This document shows, one piece after another, positions 16,458 through 24,400 of a stretch of DNA of 39,310 nt; position 1 is the stretch's first letter; each line of letters starts with the position of its first letter. The notes under the pieces are model-generated. The model was not told where the DNA came from and did not search any database. It saw only the letters and a program-made list of their open reading frames with translations. The stretch is taken from positions 1-39,310 of the forward strand of contig JABWCM010000071.1 in the NCBI GenBank assembly GCA_013360285.1. Reading direction: 5' to 3'. This DNA is from Myxococcales bacterium. GTDB taxonomy: Bacteria; Myxococcota_A; UBA9042; JABWCM01. The translations under genes were made by a program, and so were the position numbers.

Positions 16458-17744
16458 ATGCGCATACTTCATACATCAGACTGGCACCTGGGCCACACCT
16501 TGGGCGGCTTGAGTAGGCGCCTTGAGCATCAGCGCTTTTTTGAATGGTTACGGGATCTTTGTGTTGATCATCAGGTCGACGCACTCCTGGTCACCGGTGA
16601 TATTTTTGACTCCGCGAACCCCCCGGCGTCGGCCTTTGAGGATTTTTATGGATTGTTGGCGGATCTGCGCGCCGCTGTGCCCGACTTGGAGGTGGTTGTG
16701 ATCGGCGGCAACCATGACTCACCGACCCGCCTTGAGGCTCCCCACCCGTTGCTGAAATCGCTAAGGATTACCGTGTTGGGATCTTTGCCTCGGTTGGAAA
16801 CGAACTCTTCTGGACAAATGCCGATCGACGTACAACGGGTGGTCGTTCCGCTTCATGATCGAGACGGCTTGGTGAGAGCATGGTGTGTCGCCATCCCCTA
16901 TTTACGTCCCGCAGACCTTGCGACACGGTGGTTGGCCCCATCCATGGCGGACAACGTCCAAGATCCGCTGGTAGAAGGGGTACGGGAGGTCTACACAGAT
17001 GCTGTTGAATATGCCAAGGGGATACGGGAGCCTGGGCAAGCTATCATCGCCACCGGGCATTGTTATATGGCACACGGAAAACTTTCGGAGCTGAGTGAGC
17101 GGAAAATTCTTGGCGGCAATCTGCACGCACTTCCCGCGGACTTGGTTTCTGAAGACGTGAGTTATTTAGCGCTTGGACATCTTCACTTAGCGCAAATTGT
17201 GGGCAACAATTCGACACGGCGGTATTCCGGCGCTCCGATTCCGCTCCACGTAGATGAATCCCATTACCCACACCAGGTTGTACTTGTTGAATTCTCCGGG
17301 GAACATGTACAGACGGTCACCTCTGTACGAGTGCCACGGGCAATAGAATTTCTGCGGGTGCCGGAAACCGGTGTCGGGAGCCCCGATGACGTTTTGGCGA
17401 AACTACGCGAGTTACCCAACGATACCGGGGACATCCCGCCACCCCAATGGCCCTATCTGGACATCCGAGTACGCCTGACCGACCCAATGCCGGATTTGAG
17501 AACAAAAATCGAAACAGAACTCGCCAACAAGGTTTGCCGTCTGGTGAAAATCACCGTTGAAACCCCCGGTACGTACGCGGCGTTATCGGATACCATTGCC
17601 AACGCGTCGTTGACCGAGTTGGACCCGGAGTTTGTATTTATGAAACTGCATGAGAGCCGGTACGGCGGTCCACCCAAGTCATTGATGTTAAAAACATTTC
17701 GGGACATTGTAAACCGAATTGCCGAACAGGGCCGACCGGTATGA
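16458..17744 (+). CDS. sbcD: Nuclease SbcCD subunit D (Mre11-like)
   Basis: A 428-residue metallophosphoesterase, the nuclease subunit of the SbcCD complex that trims and opens hairpins and processes double-strand ends. Phosphoesterase motifs: I HTSDWHLG, II VTGDIFDSANP, III GGNHDSPTR, then GHCYMAHGKLSE and LALGHLHLAQ. The ATG at 16458 (MRILHTSDWH) has AGG 6 nt upstream; another in-frame ATG at 16452 overlaps this ribosome site and is less likely. Its TGA overlaps the sbcC ATG by 4 nt (ATGA), the usual arrangement for this pair. Confidence 0.96.
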   Translation: MRILHTSDWHLGHTLGGLSRRLEHQRFFEWLRDLCVDHQVDALLVTGDIFDSANPPASAFEDFYGLLADLRAAVPDLEVVVIGGNHDSPTRLEAPHPLLKSLRITVLGSLPRLETNSSGQMPIDVQRVVVPLHDRDGLVRAWCVAIPYLRPADLATRWLAPSMADNVQDPLVEGVREVYTDAVEYAKGIREPGQAIIATGHCYMAHGKLSELSERKILGGNLHALPADLVSEDVSYLALGHLHLAQIVGNNSTRRYSGAPIPLHVDESHYPHQVVLVEFSGEHVQTVTSVRVPRAIEFLRVPETGVGSPDDVLAKLRELPNDTGDIPPPQWPYLDIRVRLTDPMPDLRTKIETELANKVCRLVKITVETPGTYAALSDTIANASLTELDPEFVFMKLHESRYGGPPKSLMLKTFRDIVNRIAEQGRPV

Positions 17745-20700
17745 AAATACTCGCGATTCGTGCCGAAAACCTTGCAAGCCTTTGTGGACCTATCGAAATC
17801 GACTTAGAGGCGGCGCCGTTGGGAACCACCGGGGTATTTGCCATCGTGGGACCGACGGGAGCGGGAAAGAGCACGTTGCTGGACGCCATGTGTCTGGCAT
17901 TGTTCGACAAAACCCCTCGACTTGCGAGTCGCGGTGGACCGCTGATTGGAACGCAGCTCGAAGCGGCCGACACAACTGACCGACGACTGTCCAGCAATGA
18001 CGTTCGAGGACTCATAAGGAGAGGTCAGTGGATTGGTTGGGCGGAAGTTGATTTTCGCGCCGAAAATGGATCGCGATATCGGGCTCGATGGGAGGCACGC
18101 AGAGCGAGAAACGCGACGACAGGACGATGGCAAGCGCAAACGATGTCGTTTCTTGATGTTTCCAGTGGCCGTCGGATTGGAGATAAAAAAACCGAAGTAC
18201 TGGCGGCGATTGAAGAGCGCCTCGGACTCGATTTTGACCAGTTCCAACGCTCGGTGCTGTTGGCGCAGGGAGATTTCGCGTCCTTTTTGAAAGCGGGCCC
18301 GACGGAACGTTCAGAGTTACTTGAAAAGGTAACAAAGACAGCAATCTACGGAGACATATCGGTCGAGGTGTACAAATCACATCGGGAACTTGCGGGTATC
18401 TACACCGACCTGGTCCGGCAGCGAGATCAACTGGGGTTGCTTGCTGATGGGGAAAAAGAAACACTGAACGCACAACTATCGGAGATAAGCGCACGCATTT
18501 TTACGGCAAAGGGGGAACTCGACCGACTGCGAACAACCATCAGCATCTTGGAGCAGAGAACCCGGCTGCGGCAGCAAGAGGAAGCCGCAAATGAACGGGT
18601 CCTTCACATGGGTCGGATTTGGGAGTCCCATGAAGGCGACCGTCAATGGCTCGACCAACTTGCGATCGCTGAACCGGCACGAGAATGGGTCGTACGAGTC
18701 GATACCCTCAACAAACGGATGATTGCTGACGAACAACACATCACTGCACTGACCGCAGAGGTTACAAAAACGAAAGCCGAAGCCGAAGCAACACGGCTCA
18801 TCGTCGAAAACGCAACACGACACCGTGATCGGATACGCGACACCCTTGCGGCACTTCAGCCCCAACTAGACGAGGCACGACGACTTGACCAACAGGTGAT
18901 GTTGGCACAAGAGACAACGGCACAGGCTTCACGGGAACTGACCAACGCCACGCTGCAGGAAGAGCAGGCGCACGAACAAGTTCGAAACCTAGAGGTGCAA
19001 TGGTCCGAAACCAATAAGTTGGCGGAGGAAATCACCAGCTTATTGACAAAAAACGCGGCGATTCGGCCACTGTTTTTGGAATGGGATCGTGTGGAACTCC
19101 TGCTGCGAACCTGGACCCGGTGGAACCAAACCTACAAAGACATAACCAAACAATATGAGTTGTTGTTGGCAAAGGAGGAACGGCTGTTGCCGATGCTGAC
19201 CGTGGCGCAAAACGAATGTCACAACACCACGGCGCAACTACATGCGGTAATCCAAACGTTGGTGGAGGTTCAGAATAGGGCAACTGCAATACCGCTTTCG
19301 ACCATTTTGGCCAATCGTAAACAAGCCGAAGACCGCCGAAACGTCCTGGACGGCGCACTGGCACAACTGGAGGCGCGGTTAGGCTATTTAGCCAAAATCG
19401 ATGAGTTGACCCTCAAGTTCCAGCAACACCAACATACTGCCGACATGGCGCAGGCTACACAAACGACCGTGCTGGAGGCATTAAAGACCTGCCGGACACA
19501 ACTGGATGAAGCGGGGCGTGCCAACAACACCGCGCGTGCTGCGTTGCGTCTTGTTGAACAACGAAGCGTGCTGGTCAATGGCGAGCCGTGTCCGCTGTGT
19601 GGTTCGTTGTCCCACCCCTGGGCGGATTCAGCGCCGCCGTTATCTTCGCTCATTGAAGAATTAAGTGAACGAGTACGACTCCTGGAATCAAATCGGGAAA
19701 AACTGCAACAACAACTGGCCAACGGCATCGCCAATCACAACGCCGCCACCGCAGAGCAACAGCGAATCGTGGCTGAGCAAGACAGACTGCGACAACAGGT
19801 AACTACCATTGAGAAACACTGGGAAACATGGGTAATCGATGCATACCGACTGGGTCTTATTTTGGGAACCATCGTAGAAGCCGATCCGAAACCGCTCGAA
19901 AACCAACGGAAAACCGCGGTCGACGCGTTGTCTCAACTGGAAACTGAAGTCAAGGCCGCGTTGGCGCTCAATGATGAAATCGCGGAAAAAACACGGACGA
20001 GAGATACGATCAGGGCCGGCCTTGAACACAAACTTCAACAGGTACGGGAGCTGGAAGATGAGTTACGGCAAGTCGTGACCACCAAGGAGACGTTTGAGGC
20101 GCGGAAAAAACAAACGTTGACGGAACTTGAGGAATCCGAGGCCCCGTTAAGAACCTATCTCGAAATGTTTCCGACCTGGCAAAGTCACGCGGAAAAGAAT
20201 CTCGCGGGTTTGATGACTACTCTTCAGTCAAGGGTCCAAAACTACGCCAATCTCGAAGCAAAACAACGGGAATTAACCACCTTGCTCGCCGAGGTGGCAA
20301 GTCGAAAAGTTCCTGTTTACGACGCATGGGAGCGGGCGAAACAACAGGTTGCGAAACGACAGCGGGAATATCACGCTGCCGCCGCCGCAGAAATCGAAAC
20401 CAAAGCAGCACGAACGATGCTTTTGGGTGGCGAATCGACGAATGTAATTCTGGAGAAAATCCAAGGTGATATCGACGAAGCCGAGACCGCCCTGGTGGTT
20501 GCCGCCACAGCACTCGCCGACAAAAACGAACAAGCGGCTGCCGTCGCGGGGAGATTGGCTCAAGCTACCGCCGCACTTCTGACACTTCGTGACGAACAGA
20601 TCACGGCAACCAAACAACGTGACGACCTGGTGTATTCACTGGGTCTTGATCTGCAGGAGATCGATCGTCGTCTGTCGATCGATCCAACCCAAAAACGGGA

Positions 20701-21481
20701 GGTCACAGCCAGAATCGAAAACCTGGCCAACGAATGGACTCTTGCACAACAACTCCGTGATGAAAAAATTGCCGAACGAACTCAGTTCGAACAATCGCAC
20801 CCAGTGGAAGGAGATAGGATAGACGTGACCACACGGCTGCATGAGGTCGAAAACGACTACCACACAATGGTGGAACGGCGGTCAGAAATCAACGCGATAC
20901 TGACCCAAGACGCGACGAAATTACAACAAGCGTTACGGTTAACCGACCAGCTCAAAAAAATTCAGGCCGAATTGGAAATCTTGGCGGAATTAAATGAGGT
21001 AGTGGGTTCGGCGGACGGTAAGAAATTTCGGACTTTTGCTCAGAGCCTCACGTTGGACTCATTGTTATCGGCGGCCAATCTTCACTTACGCGACCTGGCC
21101 CCACGTTATCGTCTGGAGCGGGTGTGGGGTCAGGACCTCGATCTACAGGTACGGGACCAAGAAATGGGTGACGACGTACGGGCCATCCAAAGTTTGTCGG
21201 GGGGAGAAACGTTTTTGGCATCGCTGGCGTTGGCATTGGCGTTATCATCAATGACGAGTTCCAACACGCGAATTGAATCGTTATTCATCGACGAGGGATT
21301 TGGCACACTGGACGGCGAGACGTTGGAGGTGGTTCTTCATACACTTGATTCTCTTCAGGCAACGGGCCGACAAATCGGCATTATTTCCCATGTTGCAACA
21401 TTGGCCGAACGAATTGGAACACGCATTGAGATTGTTCCAACCGGCGGAGGCCGAAGCCGGTTGCAGATTCGACAAAGATAA
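17741..21481 (+). CDS. sbcC: Nuclease SbcCD subunit C (Rad50-like ATPase)
   Basis: A 1246-residue SMC-like ATPase. Walker A GPTGAGKST is at 37-45, followed by the Q-loop region QFQRSVLLAQGDFASFL. Long Glu/Gln/Arg-rich coiled coils flank a zinc hook, CPLC, at 617-620. The signature SLSGGETF and Walker B SLFIDEGFGTLD are near 1145-1190, with an ISH switch motif in IGIISHVATL. It holds two DNA ends or chromatids together through the hook and drives the SbcD nuclease. Translationally coupled to sbcD, and followed 17 nt later by the hexapeptide-repeat gene. Length is typical. Confidence 0.96.
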   Translation: MKILAIRAENLASLCGPIEIDLEAAPLGTTGVFAIVGPTGAGKSTLLDAMCLALFDKTPRLASRGGPLIGTQLEAADTTDRRLSSNDVRGLIRRGQWIGWAEVDFRAENGSRYRARWEARRARNATTGRWQAQTMSFLDVSSGRRIGDKKTEVLAAIEERLGLDFDQFQRSVLLAQGDFASFLKAGPTERSELLEKVTKTAIYGDISVEVYKSHRELAGIYTDLVRQRDQLGLLADGEKETLNAQLSEISARIFTAKGELDRLRTTISILEQRTRLRQQEEAANERVLHMGRIWESHEGDRQWLDQLAIAEPAREWVVRVDTLNKRMIADEQHITALTAEVTKTKAEAEATRLIVENATRHRDRIRDTLAALQPQLDEARRLDQQVMLAQETTAQASRELTNATLQEEQAHEQVRNLEVQWSETNKLAEEITSLLTKNAAIRPLFLEWDRVELLLRTWTRWNQTYKDITKQYELLLAKEERLLPMLTVAQNECHNTTAQLHAVIQTLVEVQNRATAIPLSTILANRKQAEDRRNVLDGALAQLEARLGYLAKIDELTLKFQQHQHTADMAQATQTTVLEALKTCRTQLDEAGRANNTARAALRLVEQRSVLVNGEPCPLCGSLSHPWADSAPPLSSLIEELSERVRLLESNREKLQQQLANGIANHNAATAEQQRIVAEQDRLRQQVTTIEKHWETWVIDAYRLGLILGTIVEADPKPLENQRKTAVDALSQLETEVKAALALNDEIAEKTRTRDTIRAGLEHKLQQVRELEDELRQVVTTKETFEARKKQTLTELEESEAPLRTYLEMFPTWQSHAEKNLAGLMTTLQSRVQNYANLEAKQRELTTLLAEVASRKVPVYDAWERAKQQVAKRQREYHAAAAAEIETKAARTMLLGGESTNVILEKIQGDIDEAETALVVAATALADKNEQAAAVAGRLAQATAALLTLRDEQITATKQRDDLVYSLGLDLQEIDRRLSIDPTQKREVTARIENLANEWTLAQQLRDEKIAERTQFEQSHPVEGDRIDVTTRLHEVENDYHTMVERRSEINAILTQDATKLQQALRLTDQLKKIQAELEILAELNEVVGSADGKKFRTFAQSLTLDSLLSAANLHLRDLAPRYRLERVWGQDLDLQVRDQEMGDDVRAIQSLSGGETFLASLALALALSSMTSSNTRIESLFIDEGFGTLDGETLEVVLHTLDSLQATGRQIGIISHVATLAERIGTRIEIVPTGGGRSRLQIRQR

Positions 21482-21498
21482 CAGCCAAGGAAGTTCGA

Positions 21499-22038
21499 AT
21501 GATTCAGGATTATCAGGGGCGATTGCCCATCATTGACCCGACCGCGTACATTCATCCGGCAGCAGTCGTGATAGGTGACGTACAAATTGGAGCAGAATCA
21601 ACGGTTTGGCCAAATGTAACCCTACGCGCAGATGATGGAAAAATCCGCATCGGTGTCCGAACGAGTATTCAGGACGGATCGACGGTGCACATGACCGAAC
21701 ATCTGTCGAATGCGGAAATCGGTGACCAGGTTACAGTCGGCCACAACGTCATCGTTCATGGCGCAAAGATCCAGTCCAATTGTATCATCGGAATGGGGTC
21801 GATTCTGCTCGATAACGCGGAAATCGGTGAGTTTTGTTTGATAGGCGCCCAAACGCTGATAACACAAAACAAAGTGATTCCCCCACACTCGTTGGTGATG
21901 GGCAGCCCTGGGAAAGTCATCCGTCAAGTCACGGAAAAAGAAATCATATGGATCGCGTATAGTTGGCAAAGATACGTTGAGCAAGGCCGCAGATATCGCG
22001 CATCAATAGAGCCGTCTATACCTCATCAAAAACTCTGA
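21499..22038 (+). CDS. Gamma-carbonic-anhydrase-like hexapeptide-repeat protein (YrdA/PaaY family)
   Basis: A 179-residue left-handed beta-helix protein. AAGGAA lies 6 nt before the ATG. Hexapeptide repeats run from about residue 15 to 140 (IHPAAVVIGDVQIGAESTVW and onward). Candidate zinc-ligand histidines are in STVHMTEHL and VTVGHNVIVHGAKI. The family includes gamma carbonic anhydrases and CoA-thioester hydrolases such as PaaY; catalytic activity is not certain from sequence. It is co-oriented with sbcDC at a 17-nt gap, so probably in the same transcript, a positional link without a known functional one. Confidence 0.88.
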   Translation: MIQDYQGRLPIIDPTAYIHPAAVVIGDVQIGAESTVWPNVTLRADDGKIRIGVRTSIQDGSTVHMTEHLSNAEIGDQVTVGHNVIVHGAKIQSNCIIGMGSILLDNAEIGEFCLIGAQTLITQNKVIPPHSLVMGSPGKVIRQVTEKEIIWIAYSWQRYVEQGRRYRASIEPSIPHQKL

Positions 22039-22146
22039 GTTTGGGTAAAAATATGGGCGCGTCCCGGTTTAACGACCCAACGCGGTTGTTGTTATGTTGC
22101 CGCTTTTTTTTGACGAATGGACAAAGCCGGGCCACGATTCGGGACT

Positions 22147-23346
22147 ATGAAAGGTCCTCTCACACAACTCGGCCGGTACCAACTTCAGGAAAAAATCGCG
22201 TCCGGCGGAATGGCAAGTATCTATAAAGCTCGTTTGGACGCGGGCGAAGGATACTCCAAAATCGTCGCGTTAAAGATTATGCACCCGCATTTGAGCGAAG
22301 AAGCGGAAAATGTGGCGATGTTTCTCGACGAAGGACGGCTTACAGCGCGCCTAAATCACCCCAACTTAATTGGTACATTCGATTTTGGGTCGCTGGACGG
22401 CTACCGTTATCTCGCAATGGAATTACACAACGGAGTCAGTCTGGCTGTTTTATGTGCCTCACTGAAGGCCGCCAAATTGTCTATTCCACCCGAAATTGCG
22501 CTGTTTATTCTGCGGGAAATCCTGTCGGGCCTGCATTACGCCCACACGTTGTACGACGAACACAAAACACCACTCGGGATCGTGCATCGAGACGTGAGCC
22601 CGGAAAACGTTCTGGTCACAACTTACGGCGAAGTAAAAGTGATCGACTTTGGAATTGCAACTGCCAGGGCGCGGTCGGTCCAAAGCGAAGCTGGAGTTGT
22701 AAAGGGTAAAGTCCGGTACATGTCCCCGGAACAAGCGGCCGGAAGAAAACTCGACCATCGTACGGATATTTATGCAACGGCGTTGGTAGGATACGAGATG
22801 TTGACCGGCCGACCGCTGTTTGGGACCGGCACCGGGGATGATTACCATCGGCGGATCGCCAACGCCCCTGATCCCGCGCTGCCGCCGGATGCCGACGAAC
22901 ATATTCCGGCTGATGTACTGCCTATTTTCACACGTGCATTGCGACGAAGACCCCAGGACCGGTTCACGACAGCCGAAGAATTTCGATGTGCAATCGACCA
23001 AGTGCTGACCGACCGCAACTGGGAACCCGACCGGGAACAACTCGCCGCTTTGGTCAGCCGGGCGATGCCGGAGAATGCCCCACAAACGACCATGACCGCG
23101 GCGGGCCGTGGTCGAAAAACCCGGGCGGCTTCTCACACCGAAAATCCCACGAGTTCACCCAATCATTCCACGTATTCGAACCAGTCGATGGGATCCACCA
23201 AAGCGAGGTCGGATGGTCTCCAGGCGGCAACTGCACAGTCAGGCAACAACGACGGACTGATTTGGTTAGCCGGATTTATTCTTGTCATCTTTGTGGTTGC
23301 TGTCTTACTGGAACTATTTGGTGTGAGTTTCACGGTTCAGGGATAG
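22147..23346 (+). CDS. Membrane-anchored Ser/Thr protein kinase (Pkn type)
   Basis: A 399-residue Hanks-type kinase. Visible motifs are the glycine loop IASGGMASIYKA, the lysine in IVALKIMHPHL, catalytic loop IVHRDVSPENVL, DFG in KVIDFGIATA, activation segment KVRYMSPEQAAGR and RTDIYATALVGYEMLTG. The domain ends near residue 290. A Ser/Thr/Asn-rich linker then leads to a single C-terminal membrane helix (LIWLAGFILVIFVVAVLLEL), placing the kinase in the cytoplasm with almost no periplasmic tail. HRDVSPEN is typical of myxobacteria-type kinases. Start: the ATG at 22147 (MKGPLTQLGRYQL) has a weak GGGA; 22117 is an alternative adding 10 residues. Its last 17 nt overlap the convergent 23330-24220 gene. 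Confidence 0.92.
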   Translation: MKGPLTQLGRYQLQEKIASGGMASIYKARLDAGEGYSKIVALKIMHPHLSEEAENVAMFLDEGRLTARLNHPNLIGTFDFGSLDGYRYLAMELHNGVSLAVLCASLKAAKLSIPPEIALFILREILSGLHYAHTLYDEHKTPLGIVHRDVSPENVLVTTYGEVKVIDFGIATARARSVQSEAGVVKGKVRYMSPEQAAGRKLDHRTDIYATALVGYEMLTGRPLFGTGTGDDYHRRIANAPDPALPPDADEHIPADVLPIFTRALRRRPQDRFTTAEEFRCAIDQVLTDRNWEPDREQLAALVSRAMPENAPQTTMTAAGRGRKTRAASHTENPTSSPNHSTYSNQSMGSTKARSDGLQAATAQSGNNDGLIWLAGFILVIFVVAVLLELFGVSFTVQG

Positions 23347-24220
23347 TGCTCGTTGTTTCCCCAGGGTTCGGCCCTCGATTTGTTCCGGATTGCTCATGCG
23401 TTTGCGGGCAACAATACGAAGACGCAGCCAAATTCGGGGATGGTGGGCCTTTTTTGCCCGCAGGCATGACCGCGCCATGTTGAGGACAAAAAAGGCCGAC
23501 CACGCCCGAAGATACGTGAGGATCCGCGTTCGTAGCCTCCGGTTCATGAGCAATCCGAGCCAACTCCGGAGTTCCGCCGACGGAATGAGTTGTCAACCAG
23601 CGATGACATTGTTCACATCGCGGAAAAGTCGCCAATCGAACGCCAAAACTCCCGGTAATCCACGAAACAACCAGCCACTCCAAAAACCAGAATGCCGCCA
23701 CCCACGGTTCGGCAACATCGAGCCCTCCCGCCGGCAAAGTTCGAATTCCGGATGCCAACTCCAGCCGCAAGAATCCCAACCATCCGCCTGAACCGGTTTC
23801 TTCCATTAAAAACAAGTCCAGTTGTTCGTGAATCATGGTGGAATCGGGAACGGACCGAGACACTTCGGCAATGTGGTCTGCATCAGACGGCAACGTCATT
23901 CCTTCAAGGGCTGAATCGCGAACCATCGAACCAAATTCTGCCTGAAAACTACTGTAACGACCGCTGTGGAGACCCACAACAGCGGCCAATCCAATCAGTA
24001 AGCTCAAAACAGCTACCAATCGGGGCTGGGCAACAAACGTCAGTTGAACCCAGAACGCGGTCACGATGCCGGCAATCACGCCCAACGCCGCCGGGTACAT
24101 CAGCGCGACTGTCACCACACCTTCTAAGATTCCGGCACCCCATCCAGTCACAAAAACCGCGACCGCAACGAGAAGGAATGCACTCCAACGAAGTAATATA
24201 AGATAAGAGCGGCTTTTCAT
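23330..24220 (-). CDS. Small membrane protein with CxxC, unknown function
   Basis: A 296-residue protein with two to three N-terminal hydrophobic segments (residues 7-75: LLRWSAFLLVAVAVFVTGWG, YPAALGVIAGIVTAFWVQL, LVAVLSLLIGLAAVVGL), a soluble loop, another segment (EPWVAAFWFLEWLVVSWIT), then CEQCHRWL and FCPQHG, which could form a small zinc site. No family is recognised. No clear Shine-Dalgarno precedes the ATG, so the start is uncertain. The last third lies over a long inverted repeat (23386-23557) and the end is low in complexity, so the C-terminus may be young or poorly constrained. The gene ends inside the kinase gene (17-nt convergent overlap). Confidence 0.6.
   Translation of the reverse strand: MKSRSYLILLRWSAFLLVAVAVFVTGWGAGILEGVVTVALMYPAALGVIAGIVTAFWVQLTFVAQPRLVAVLSLLIGLAAVVGLHSGRYSSFQAEFGSMVRDSALEGMTLPSDADHIAEVSRSVPDSTMIHEQLDLFLMEETGSGGWLGFLRLELASGIRTLPAGGLDVAEPWVAAFWFLEWLVVSWITGSFGVRLATFPRCEQCHRWLTTHSVGGTPELARIAHEPEATNADPHVSSGVVGLFCPQHGAVMPAGKKGPPSPNLAASSYCCPQTHEQSGTNRGPNPGETTSTIPEP
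23386..23557. repeat. Long imperfect inverted repeat
   Basis: Positions i and 46943-i pair without any gap over about 86 nt per arm. The outer 13 nt CGGATTGCTCATG (23386-23398) pair perfectly with 23545-23557. The inner GGCCTTTTTTG (23446-23456) pairs perfectly with 23487-23497, and the adjoining 13 nt match at 10 positions. The middle of the arms is about half matched. The centre is at 23471-23472. It lies within the 3' part of the 23330-24220 coding region, just beyond the kinase stop. Confidence 0.8.
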
Positions 24221-24268
24221 GGCCGTTCAACCAATGATGGGGAGCAACTCATTCCGCACAAAAAAAAC

Positions 24269-24306
24269 GGGTTCATATTTCCCACGAGTTTGTGGGCGAG
24301 AGCGCC
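24269..24306 (-). repeat. Dispersed GGGCGAGAGCGCC motif
   Basis: GGGCGAGAGCGCC with AG two bases on and CGGGTT about 20 nt upstream recurs in inverted orientation at 35911-35947, downstream of the desaturase gene. The rest of 24221-24400, between the membrane-protein start and the end of the 1285-residue lipoprotein gene, shows no gene. Confidence 0.45.
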
Positions 24307-24400
24307 GAGCCATCGGCCAATTTTGGCAGGGCAGACGTTTTTATGCCTGCAAACGCAGCGGCGTCAGGTTGAGGACCCAGTGTGGAGCCCGCAACATGAA

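Noticed and set aside
22459..23136. A 225-codon frame antisense to the kinase
   Set aside because: The kinase frame has all catalytic motifs; the antisense frame has none and no start signal.
24221..24400. Possible small gene between the membrane-protein and lipoprotein genes
   Set aside because: Only a short frame without a ribosome site, and the stretch is largely repeat-derived.
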